52,315 bases of DNA, taken from CAZDQL01 sp964507325. GTDB taxonomy: Bacteria > Planctomycetota > UBA1135 > GCA-002686595. The stretch spans positions 1-52,315 of the forward strand of contig CAZDQL010000041.1 of the NCBI GenBank assembly GCA_964507325.1, in the 5' to 3' direction. The notes beneath the pieces were generated by a model, which had not been told where the DNA came from, did not search any database, and was given only the letters and a program-made list of their open reading frames with translations. Made by a program: the position numbers and the translations under genes. Positions 7,200 to 14,945 of this stretch are shown one piece after another (position 1 is the stretch's first letter; every line of letters starts with the position of its first letter).

Positions 7200-10121
7200 A
7201 TGCACGACCGATCATCGACGACGTTGCGACTTCCCATCCTGGCCGCGCTGCTGCTGGCCCTGCCGGGCGAGGCGGCGGCGGAGCAAAAGCTGGAGCTCGG
7301 CGCGCCATTCCTGGACGACATGATCCTGCAGCGTGGGATGGAGGTGCCGGTGTGGGGTTGGGCGGAACGTGGAAGCAAGGTCACCGTCTCCTTCGCCGGC
7401 CAGACCATCGCTACCGATGTGGGCGCCGAGGGCGATTGGATGGTGAAGCTCGATCCGCTCGAGGCGTCGGCCACGGAGCGGGAGCTGCGTGTTCAGTGCT
7501 CGGGGATCCGCGGTCAGGAGACGAGGATCATCACCCTGAGGGGCGTCCTGGTCGGCGAGGTGTGGTTCTCCTCGGGGCAGTCCAACATGGTGTGGACCGC
7601 CGGCAAGAGCATGTGCAGCGAGATCGCTCGCGAAATCGCCGGGGCGCAGGAAGACGTTCCCATCAGGGAACTCGGCGTCGACACCGTGTCCGCACTCTAT
7701 CCCCAGAAGCGGGTGACTTCTGACGGTGGATGGAAGAAGGCCCGCCGTGCGAGCGAGTTCTCAGCCCTGTCGTTGGCGTTGGCCTACGAGCTTTACGTGG
7801 AGCTGGACGTGCCGATCGGCATCGTGCTCAGCGCCCACAGCAACACCAGGATCGAAGCCTTCACGAGACGTCAGGCGATCGAAGCGCATCCGCGACTCCA
7901 GGAGGACGCCAGGCTCATTCACGACGCGGACCCGCTGACCGAGCAGGGCCGCGCTGCCTACGCACGGTACTTCGTGGACCTGCGAGCGTGGCAGCGCGAA
8001 GCCGGCGCGATCGCGATGGCGGGCGGCAGGATCCCAGAGCGCCCACCTCTCCCCGGGATCGCCGGCATGTGGCGCGGGCCATCGCAGTTCTTCAACGGCA
8101 AGATCGCCCCGATCATTCCCTATGCCATCCGCGGCGCGATCTGGTGCCAGGGGACCAGCAACAGCGGCGACGGCAGGATCTACGCGGCGCGCATGGAGGC
8201 CCTCGTCAACGGGTGGAGAGAGGCCTGGGGCATGCCTGACATGCCCTTCTATTTCACCCAGATGCAGTGCTACGGCGCGCCGGATCCGGATTCCGTCGGG
8301 TTCGCCGACATCCGGCAGGTGCAGTTCATGTTCTTCATGAACAACCGTGAGAACGTGGGGATGGTCGTTCAATCCGACCTCAATTCGGCCAGGCCCGGTG
8401 GGATCCACTACTTCAACAAGCTGCACCCGGGGATGAGGATGGCGCGCTGGGCCCTCGCCCAGCAGTACGGCCGGGACATCGCCTACACCGGCCCGATCTA
8501 CCACGGCTACCGCGTCGAAGGCGACGAGGTCATCGTCTCCTTCGAAGCGCAGAGTCTCTTCGGCGGCCTGATGGTGGGCGACAAGGGGATGGCCAGGGAC
8601 TACCGGGAACCCGGGAAATACGTGGAGCCGGCACGGTCCACCCCCGGCGACAGGCTCAACCATTTCCGGGTCTGCGGCCAGGACAGGCAGTGGCACCCCG
8701 CCGAGGCGCTGATCGTCGGCGATACCGTCGTCGTTCGTTCCAGCGACGTCCCATCCCCTGTCGGCGTGCAATACGCCTACAGCGCAGTGCCGGAGAACTC
8801 GAACCTCTACAACGAAGCCGGCCTCCCCGCCACTCCGTTCGCCGCGATCGATGGAGCGTTGATCTTCGAGGAGGACGACCTGGCGAAGGCCGGGGCTGAG
8901 AAGGCGAAGTACGCCCGCTACACCGATCCCGACTACCCGATCCTCCAGGTGCTGGAGTTCTATCGCGATGGCGCCGTCATCCAGCGCGATCGGCCGATCC
9001 CGGTGTGGGGACATGCGAACCGGGGAGTGCAGGTGACCGTGACGCTCGGCGGGATCACGCAGACCGCCGTGGCCAACGACCTGCAACAGTGGTCTGTTTC
9101 GTTTCCGGCCATGCAGGCCTCGACCACTCCGATCACCCTGTCCGTGCAGGCGAGCCATGGTCACGGCAGAACGGTCGAGAACATCCTCGTCGGCGATGTC
9201 TGGTACCTGACCGGCAGCACGCTCCTGACTTCCGAGTGGGCCTACGACCGGCGTGACGCGCAGGCCACGCGGCCGGCGGCGATGCCGCTCGTGCGGGAGT
9301 TTCGGAGGAAGACCAAGGCCAGCACGTTCCCCACCCCCAGGAAGCGCCGCTTCGAAACCGGGGGCGGGAAGTACCGCTCTTCATGGAGGACCGCTGACCA
9401 CTCGACGGAGCACGATGGCGTGACGATGTTCGCGTATCGGTTTGCCGAGGCTCTGGACCGGCCAGGCATCCCGCAGGGATTCATCACGATGTCGTCAGGC
9501 CATGGCGGGCGCACCCGACAGCTCGCATCACCTCTGTCCTGGACGTCCTTCCAGGGCGTGAAGGACGTGACGGACCCCGCCTTCGAGGTCCGCCTGGATG
9601 AACTGTTCCTGCAGTACCCGCACACCGCGATCGCGAAACAGGCTGCCGCCAGGCACGTCGGAGAGGTCCAGGCCTTCGTCGACAACATCATCGCGGCCGA
9701 CCAGAGTGGCGCAGATCTGTCGGCGATCGCGCTCCGGGCGCCCCCCTTCCCGCAACCTGGCCAGGGCGGAACCGTGAGCTCCGACACGGTTCCCACCTAC
9801 GCCTACAACTGGTGCGTCAGCCCGCTGACCCCCATGGGCGTCGCCGGTGTGATCTGGGTTCCCTCGGAGCACAACCTCGGCGAGACCCCAGCCCACTACG
9901 CGGCCGAGCTGGAGATCTACGCCGGGAGCTTGCCCAACACCTATGGACAGGAGAGCGTGCCATTCCTCCATGCACAACCGGCGAGCTCCCTCGTCGCAGG
10001 CATCACCGAGCCCGAGATCCCGGGCGCCATGAGCGTCACCTTCGATCAATGGCCAAATAGCCTCGCGGAGATCGCCACCGCGCTCGGTGAATTGGCCGCG
10101 CAGCACACCGGTACCGAGTAG
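7200..10121 (+). CDS. Secreted tandem sialate O-acetylesterase-like protein
   Basis: 973 residues; the ATG at 7200 opens a signal peptide (to about EAAAE), while an earlier in-frame ATG at 7116 adds a non-hydrophobic leader. Module 1 (about 30-560) has the family opening FLDDMILQRGMEVPVWGWA, the nucleophile motif GQSNM with Ser128, the block GAIWCQGTSNSG, and His403 in GGIHYFNK. The Asp that normally sits two residues before this His is Gly401. Module 2 (about 610-960) repeats the layout (FYRDGAVIQRDRPIPVWGHA, GVIWVPSEHNLGE), but the serine motif reads TGSTLL, with Thr674 at the serine position. So the second module looks inactive and may bind substrate or stabilise the first. Family enzymes remove acetyl groups from sialic acids or other glycans. 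It precedes a sulfatase-sialidase fusion on the same strand. Promoter not visible. Confidence 0.82.
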   Translation: MHDRSSTTLRLPILAALLLALPGEAAAEQKLELGAPFLDDMILQRGMEVPVWGWAERGSKVTVSFAGQTIATDVGAEGDWMVKLDPLEASATERELRVQCSGIRGQETRIITLRGVLVGEVWFSSGQSNMVWTAGKSMCSEIAREIAGAQEDVPIRELGVDTVSALYPQKRVTSDGGWKKARRASEFSALSLALAYELYVELDVPIGIVLSAHSNTRIEAFTRRQAIEAHPRLQEDARLIHDADPLTEQGRAAYARYFVDLRAWQREAGAIAMAGGRIPERPPLPGIAGMWRGPSQFFNGKIAPIIPYAIRGAIWCQGTSNSGDGRIYAARMEALVNGWREAWGMPDMPFYFTQMQCYGAPDPDSVGFADIRQVQFMFFMNNRENVGMVVQSDLNSARPGGIHYFNKLHPGMRMARWALAQQYGRDIAYTGPIYHGYRVEGDEVIVSFEAQSLFGGLMVGDKGMARDYREPGKYVEPARSTPGDRLNHFRVCGQDRQWHPAEALIVGDTVVVRSSDVPSPVGVQYAYSAVPENSNLYNEAGLPATPFAAIDGALIFEEDDLAKAGAEKAKYARYTDPDYPILQVLEFYRDGAVIQRDRPIPVWGHANRGVQVTVTLGGITQTAVANDLQQWSVSFPAMQASTTPITLSVQASHGHGRTVENILVGDVWYLTGSTLLTSEWAYDRRDAQATRPAAMPLVREFRRKTKASTFPTPRKRRFETGGGKYRSSWRTADHSTEHDGVTMFAYRFAEALDRPGIPQGFITMSSGHGGRTRQLASPLSWTSFQGVKDVTDPAFEVRLDELFLQYPHTAIAKQAAARHVGEVQAFVDNIIAADQSGADLSAIALRAPPFPQPGQGGTVSSDTVPTYAYNWCVSPLTPMGVAGVIWVPSEHNLGETPAHYAAELEIYAGSLPNTYGQESVPFLHAQPASSLVAGITEPEIPGAMSVTFDQWPNSLAEIATALGELAAQHTGTE

Positions 10122-10300
10122 GAATCCCCTGCCAGTTCGCTCTCGACCGAGCCTGACGGACTCGCCACATCGATCGATCGCAATTGCCGACGAACGGACC
10201 ACGCCCTGGGTCCTGACGGCCCGGAACAGGAACTACTTCTCGGAGAGAGCACTTTTCGGGGCCCCGGAGCCGACCAGCTCTCCCGCTCGGGTCGTCGTGA

Positions 10301-10328
10301 TTGCCAGCACCTCGCATTGGGTCATAAT
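10301..10328 (+). promoter_or_regulatory. Possible sigma-70-type promoter
   Basis: TTGCCA (10301-10306), 16 bases, CATAAT (10323-10328), 36 bases before the ATG of the sulfatase-sialidase gene. It is one of the few AT-richer spots in the 243-base gap after the esterase gene. Spacing is one base short of optimal; the prediction rests on sequence likeness only. Confidence 0.35.
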
Positions 10329-10364
10329 CCAGCGCGCGGCCATCACTGCGCGCCGATCCTCCCC

Positions 10365-13244
10365 ATGCCCACTCTGCCCCTCCTCCTGCTGTTCGCCACC
10401 AGCCCTTCAGCAGACGAAGCCGCTCCTCCGTCGCGCCCCAACGTGCTGTTCATCGCCTGCGACGACATGAACGACTGGGTGGGCTTCCTCGGCGGCCACC
10501 CGGACACGCTGACGCCGAACCTGGACCGCCTGGCGCGACGGGGCGTGGTGTTCGAGAACGCCTACTGCGCCTCACCGATCTGCGGGCCGTCGCGCGCTGC
10601 CGTGCTCACGGGGCTGAGACCGGAGACCAGCGGCGTCTACAACAACCTAGGAACGTACATCGACTACGTGCCCGAGGCCGTGGCCCTGCCGCGCTTCTTC
10701 AAGGACCGGGGCTACCTGGTGATGGGCGCGGGCAAGATCAACCATGCCATGGGGGTGGTGGTCAGGGAGAACTACCACGAGTTCGGCCCGGATGCCGGAG
10801 CCATCGGCGGCCCCTTCACCTGGGAAGAGCTGAACCTGAACCCCGGCGAGGAAGTGCAGCGCACCGACATCGCCGGGCGCAGCGACGAGATCGCGAGCGG
10901 CATCGTCGAGAACGTCTACCCCGGCAAGGTCGTGCGCCGCGGCCCGCTGGAGGCGACCCTGCCGCTCAACGGCATCGACAACCGCCTCGACCGGCCCGCC
11001 AACGGCTACAACACGTTCGACTGGGGCGGCCTGGACATTCCCGACGAGATGATGCCGGACGCCCGCATGGCGAGCTGGGCGGAAGAGAAGCTCGAGGCGC
11101 AGTACACGGCGCCCTTCTTCCTGGCCGTGGGGTTCTACCGCCCGCATCAGCCCTGGTACGCGCCGGCCCGCTACTTCGAGCCCTTCGAGGGCCGCGAGCT
11201 GGCCCTGCCGCCGACGCTGCTCCACGACCTGGCTGACTGCGGCCAGGCGGCACGCCAGTACGCGCACTACCCGTGGGCCGGCTCGTTCGCGACCGTGCAG
11301 CAGCACGACCAGTGGCAGGACGCGATCCGCGGCTACCTGGCCTCCGTCCACTTCGCCGATGCCCAGGTGGGTCGCCTGATCGACGCGCTCGATGGCAGCG
11401 CCTACGCCGACAACACCATCATCGTCCTGTGGAGCGACCACGGATGGGAGCTCGGGGAGAAGCAACACTGGGGCAAGCACTCCCCCTGGGAGGGCTCGCT
11501 GCGGGTGCCGCTGATCATCGTTCCCCCCCGGAACATGAACCTGCCGGCGGGGCACCACGCCGGCCTGAGCTCGCTGCTGGACCTCTACCCGACCCTGGTC
11601 GACCTGTGCGGCTTCGAGGTTCCACAAGAGCTCGAAGGGGCGTCGCTCGAGCCGGTGCTCACCGGCGAGCAGGAGCAGGTACGTGACCACCTGGTGACCA
11701 CCCTCGGGCGCTCGAGCTCCTGCATCCGCCGGGATCACTGGAAGTACATCCACTACTACGACGGAAGCGAGGAGCTCTACGACCTGCGCAGCGATCCGCA
11801 CGAATTCCACAACCTGGCGTCGCAGCCGGCCCAGGCCGATCTGTTGCAGCAGATGCGGCGGCTGATCCCGGTGGATCGCCGTTTCCGCCAGATGGTGCGC
11901 TGCGGACGCTACAAGGGCATGCTCGAGGCCGATGGCCAGCTCAAGGTCTACGACATGCTGCACCCCAGAAGCGGCATCGGGGAGCACACCGAGGTCTCGG
12001 CGGAGCAGCACGAAGTCGTGGCCGCGATCCAGGCCTGGCTGGCTTCCCATCCCGATCAGCGGCACGGCGTGCTGGACAGCGCTGCACTCGCAGTCGAGCA
12101 GGGTCTTGCCCAGCTCGACGCTGCCGCCGGCCAGGTCGTGTTCGCCATCCGCGAGATCCCCGAGGGCACGCCCAAGCTCGGCCACGGCGTGGATGCGAAG
12201 CAGTACGGCTACCGCATTCCCTCCTTGCTGACCACCTCCCAGGGCACCGTGCTGGCGTTCTGCGAGCGGCGTCTCGGGCTGCACGACCACGCCCAGAACG
12301 ACATCGTACTGCGGCGCAGCACCGACGGCGGCGGGACCTGGAGCGAGGAGATCGTCGTCCACGAAGACGGCATGAACTCGATCAACGATCCGTTGACGGT
12401 GCAGCTCGAGAACGACCGCATCCTGCTGGTGTTCGCCCGCTTCCCCTACGGTCGCCACGCGCGCGATTCCGGCTGGATCAAGATGGCCGAGCCCGGCTAC
12501 GACGATCTGGAGGCCAACATCCTCACCTTCGTCTGCTTCAGCGACGACGACGGCCTCAGCTGGAGCGAGCCGCAAGACATCAGCCGTTCGGTCAAACCGG
12601 CCCACTGGCTCAACGCCAACACGCCTGGCTGCATGACCCAGCTGAGGAGGGGGCCGCACGCGGGGCGCGTGATCACCGGCCTGTGGGGCTGCGTGCCGGT
12701 CGGGGACGCGCAGGGCCAGGTGCAGCGCACCTGGGAGATCTGCGCCGCGTGGAGTGACGACGAGGGCCGGACCTGGCAGCGGGGGCAGCCACTGCAGGAT
12801 CCGGAGCAGGGTTGGCCCAACGAATGCCAGGTCGCCGAAGCCGCCAACGGCACCCTGGTGGTCGTTGCCCGCAACCAGGGCGGTCAGCGTCTGCGCAAGA
12901 AGGCCTTCTCCACGGACGGCGGCCTCACGTGGACCGCGCTGCGAACCGATCCAACCCTGCCTTCGGTGGCCTGCATGGGCTCCCTGATCGCCGGGCCGGT
13001 CGAGGACGACGGCAGCTGGGACCTGTACGCTTCCTTCCCCTCCGCCGCGGGACGCCAGGATGGGCAGATCGCCGTGTCCACCGACATGGGCAAGACCTTT
13101 CAGGTCGAGCAGATCATCAAGGGCGCCTTCGCGTACTCCGCGACGCAGGTCTCGCCCGATGGAGGGAGCCTGCTCTGTCTCTATGAATCCGATGGCTATG
13201 AGAGCATCCGCTTCCTCCGCATTCCGTTGGAGGAGCTCCGCTGA
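10365..13244 (+). CDS. Secreted sulfatase fused to a sialidase-like propeller
   Basis: 959 residues with a short signal peptide (MPTLPLLLLFATSPSADEAA). Residues about 22-560 are a type I sulfatase of the iduronate-sulfatase-like branch: NVLFIACDDMNDW binds the metal, Cys73 in CGPSR is the residue matured to formylglycine, followed by AAVLTGLRPETSG and WSDHGWELGEKQHWGKHSPWE. Residues about 590-959 are a GH33-type propeller: Arg617 in YRIPS, the region HDHAQND before Asp-box STDGGGTW (652), further Asp-boxes SDDDGLSW (726), SDDEGRTW, STDGGLTW and STDMGKTF, Glu820 in NECQVAE, and Tyr924 in AYSATQ. Thus the arginine, glutamate and tyrosine expected of sialidases are all present. One frame spans both, with no internal stop. 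It likely strips sulfate and a nonulosonic or related acid from one substrate. The next sulfatase follows after 63 bases. Confidence 0.88.
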   Translation: MPTLPLLLLFATSPSADEAAPPSRPNVLFIACDDMNDWVGFLGGHPDTLTPNLDRLARRGVVFENAYCASPICGPSRAAVLTGLRPETSGVYNNLGTYIDYVPEAVALPRFFKDRGYLVMGAGKINHAMGVVVRENYHEFGPDAGAIGGPFTWEELNLNPGEEVQRTDIAGRSDEIASGIVENVYPGKVVRRGPLEATLPLNGIDNRLDRPANGYNTFDWGGLDIPDEMMPDARMASWAEEKLEAQYTAPFFLAVGFYRPHQPWYAPARYFEPFEGRELALPPTLLHDLADCGQAARQYAHYPWAGSFATVQQHDQWQDAIRGYLASVHFADAQVGRLIDALDGSAYADNTIIVLWSDHGWELGEKQHWGKHSPWEGSLRVPLIIVPPRNMNLPAGHHAGLSSLLDLYPTLVDLCGFEVPQELEGASLEPVLTGEQEQVRDHLVTTLGRSSSCIRRDHWKYIHYYDGSEELYDLRSDPHEFHNLASQPAQADLLQQMRRLIPVDRRFRQMVRCGRYKGMLEADGQLKVYDMLHPRSGIGEHTEVSAEQHEVVAAIQAWLASHPDQRHGVLDSAALAVEQGLAQLDAAAGQVVFAIREIPEGTPKLGHGVDAKQYGYRIPSLLTTSQGTVLAFCERRLGLHDHAQNDIVLRRSTDGGGTWSEEIVVHEDGMNSINDPLTVQLENDRILLVFARFPYGRHARDSGWIKMAEPGYDDLEANILTFVCFSDDDGLSWSEPQDISRSVKPAHWLNANTPGCMTQLRRGPHAGRVITGLWGCVPVGDAQGQVQRTWEICAAWSDDEGRTWQRGQPLQDPEQGWPNECQVAEAANGTLVVVARNQGGQRLRKKAFSTDGGLTWTALRTDPTLPSVACMGSLIAGPVEDDGSWDLYASFPSAAGRQDGQIAVSTDMGKTFQVEQIIKGAFAYSATQVSPDGGSLLCLYESDGYESIRFLRIPLEELR

Positions 13245-13307
13245 GCGCCGGGCAGGGGAACTGGGATCATCTGCATCCCCGTGCCGGGAGGGTCTTTCCA
13301 GGCGATC

Positions 13308-14783
13308 ATGAAACCAGAACATCACCGTGCACGTGTGTTGCCCGCCGGGCTCACGCTACTGTGGCTCTTGCTCCTCTCTTGTACGACCGCTGTCGCGCCG
13401 AGGCACGCACCGGAAGAGGAGGCGCTGCCCGCAAGACCCAACTTCCTCCTCTTGCTCGCCGACGACCTCGGTTGGGGGGATCTTGGGTGCTACGGGAGCG
13501 AGGTCATTCAGACGCCCCACCTCGACCGACTCGCGGCCGGGGGCATGCGCTTCACCGCCTGCTACGCCGGCTCGACCGTGTGCTCGCCTTCCCGAGCGGC
13601 TCTGCTCACCGGGCGCGTGCCCGATCGCACCGGAGTGCACGACTGGATTCCCCCTCGCCCTGGGCACGACTTCGTCCACTTGCCCGCCAGCGAGGTGACC
13701 ATCGCGCGGCTGTTGCAGGACGCAGAATACTCGACGTCGCTGGTCGGCAAGTGGCACCTGACTGGCCGACTCGGAGGCGACCAGCCCGGTCCAAGCGAGC
13801 ACGGCTTCGAGCACTGGCTGGTCACACCCGCCAACCTGAAGCGGATGAAGGACCCCCTCGAATTCGTCGGCCCGGAGGGACCGCAAGGCGAAGCAAAGGG
13901 CTTCGCCTGCGAGGTCGTGGCCGACGAGGCGATTCGGTGGCTGGTGGAGGATCGCCCAGAGGACCGGCCCTTCCTTCAGTGCGTCTGGTTTCACGAGCCT
14001 CACGAGCCGCTCGATGCACCTCCCGCGCTGCAGGCCCGGTACACCGGTCAGGAAGGTACGCGGCCGGTCTACTACGCAGCGGTGACCAACATGGACCTCG
14101 CCGTAGGCCGAATCCTCGACACCCTGGAGGATCTGGGGCTTGCAGAGCAGACGTTCGTCTTCTTCACGTCTGACAACGGTCCGGCGCGGCTGCAAGCGGG
14201 CTATCGTGCTCGGTCCCATGGCTCCGCCGGTCCGTTGCGTGGACACAAGTGGTCCCTCTACGAAGGCGGCATTCGTGTGCCCGGGATCGCGCGCTGGCCG
14301 GGGCGCGTGGCGCCGGGGAGCGTCTCCGAGGAGCCGATTTCGGCGGTGGACCTGCTACCCACCCTGTGCCGTCTCGCGGGAATCGCCCCGCCAGTGGGTC
14401 ACGCGATCGACGGCACCGACCTGACTCCCCTACTGCGGGGCAACTCCATCGCCCGCCAGAATCCGCTGCACTGGCACTATCTCGCCTCCGAGGAAGGTCC
14501 GCGTGCGGTCTTGCGCGATGGCGATTGGATCGTCGGCGGCGACTGGGACCGCCCGGGCCCACGGATGGGACGTATCACGCTCGACGGGATTCGCACGTTG
14601 CATGCAGCGGAACTGACGGGCTTCCAATTGTGGAACGTGAGTCACGACGAAGGGCAGAGAATCGATCGTGCGGCGCAAGATCCGGTGCGATTGGCCGCCA
14701 TGGCGACGACGCTTGCCCGTCTCCACCGGGAAGTCGTCGGCGAGGCTCCGGACTGGGCTGCATTCGTCACCGCCGACGAATGA
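13308..14783 (+). CDS. Lipoprotein sulfatase (formylglycine type)
   Basis: 491 residues. The ATG at 13308 starts a lipoprotein signal (LLWLLLLSC, acylated Cys25). The catalytic site is Cys92 in CSPSRAALLTG, with metal ligands in LLLLADDLGWGD, the motif GKWHL, and the later TSDNG and GHKWSLYEGGIRVPGIARWPG blocks, all standard for the arylsulfatase A/N-acetylgalactosamine-6-sulfatase-like branch. At 491 residues it is a single-domain enzyme of usual length. It hydrolyses sulfate esters on glycans, anchored in a membrane facing the periplasm or outside. It needs a maturation enzyme to convert Cys92, which is not encoded in this window. The 63-base spacing from the sulfatase-sialidase gene suggests one transcript. 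Which sugar is desulfated cannot be read from sequence. Confidence 0.92.
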   Translation: MKPEHHRARVLPAGLTLLWLLLLSCTTAVAPRHAPEEEALPARPNFLLLLADDLGWGDLGCYGSEVIQTPHLDRLAAGGMRFTACYAGSTVCSPSRAALLTGRVPDRTGVHDWIPPRPGHDFVHLPASEVTIARLLQDAEYSTSLVGKWHLTGRLGGDQPGPSEHGFEHWLVTPANLKRMKDPLEFVGPEGPQGEAKGFACEVVADEAIRWLVEDRPEDRPFLQCVWFHEPHEPLDAPPALQARYTGQEGTRPVYYAAVTNMDLAVGRILDTLEDLGLAEQTFVFFTSDNGPARLQAGYRARSHGSAGPLRGHKWSLYEGGIRVPGIARWPGRVAPGSVSEEPISAVDLLPTLCRLAGIAPPVGHAIDGTDLTPLLRGNSIARQNPLHWHYLASEEGPRAVLRDGDWIVGGDWDRPGPRMGRITLDGIRTLHAAELTGFQLWNVSHDEGQRIDRAAQDPVRLAAMATTLARLHREVVGEAPDWAAFVTADE

Positions 14784-14867
14784 GATTGCGCCCCGTGCCA
14801 GGGGGTAATCCTCTTCCGCTGCCTATCTACTGAACTGGCTCAGCGACCTTCGGGAGCACTTCCCAGT

Positions 14868-14932
14868 TGATTCCGAGTCCTGTCGAGCCGCTCCCGTGCG
14901 CGAGACGAGGACGGAGCGCATCCTCGGAATCA
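14868..14932. terminator. Nested inverted repeat between convergent genes
   Basis: Perfect ten-base arms TGATTCCGAG (14868-14877) and CTCGGAATCA (14923-14932), with an inner pair CGCTCC (14889-14894) and GGAGCG (14913-14918). It lies 84 bases after the sulfatase stop and 13 bases after the LamG gene stop, the right place for a bidirectional terminator. Confidence 0.55.
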
Positions 14933-14945
14933 GGGGGATGGCTCG

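Noticed and set aside
10647..13325. Long open frame antisense to the sulfatase-sialidase gene (892 codons)
   Set aside because: It mirrors the codon periodicity of the real GC-rich gene; the translation is rich in Val, Arg, Gly and His with no motif or signal peptide.
14827..14945. Extra C-terminal peptide read in another frame past the LamG gene (ending NWEVLPKVAEPVQ)
   Set aside because: It would require a frameshift from the LamG frame, which has its own stop at 14946; the segment is better explained by the inverted repeat there.
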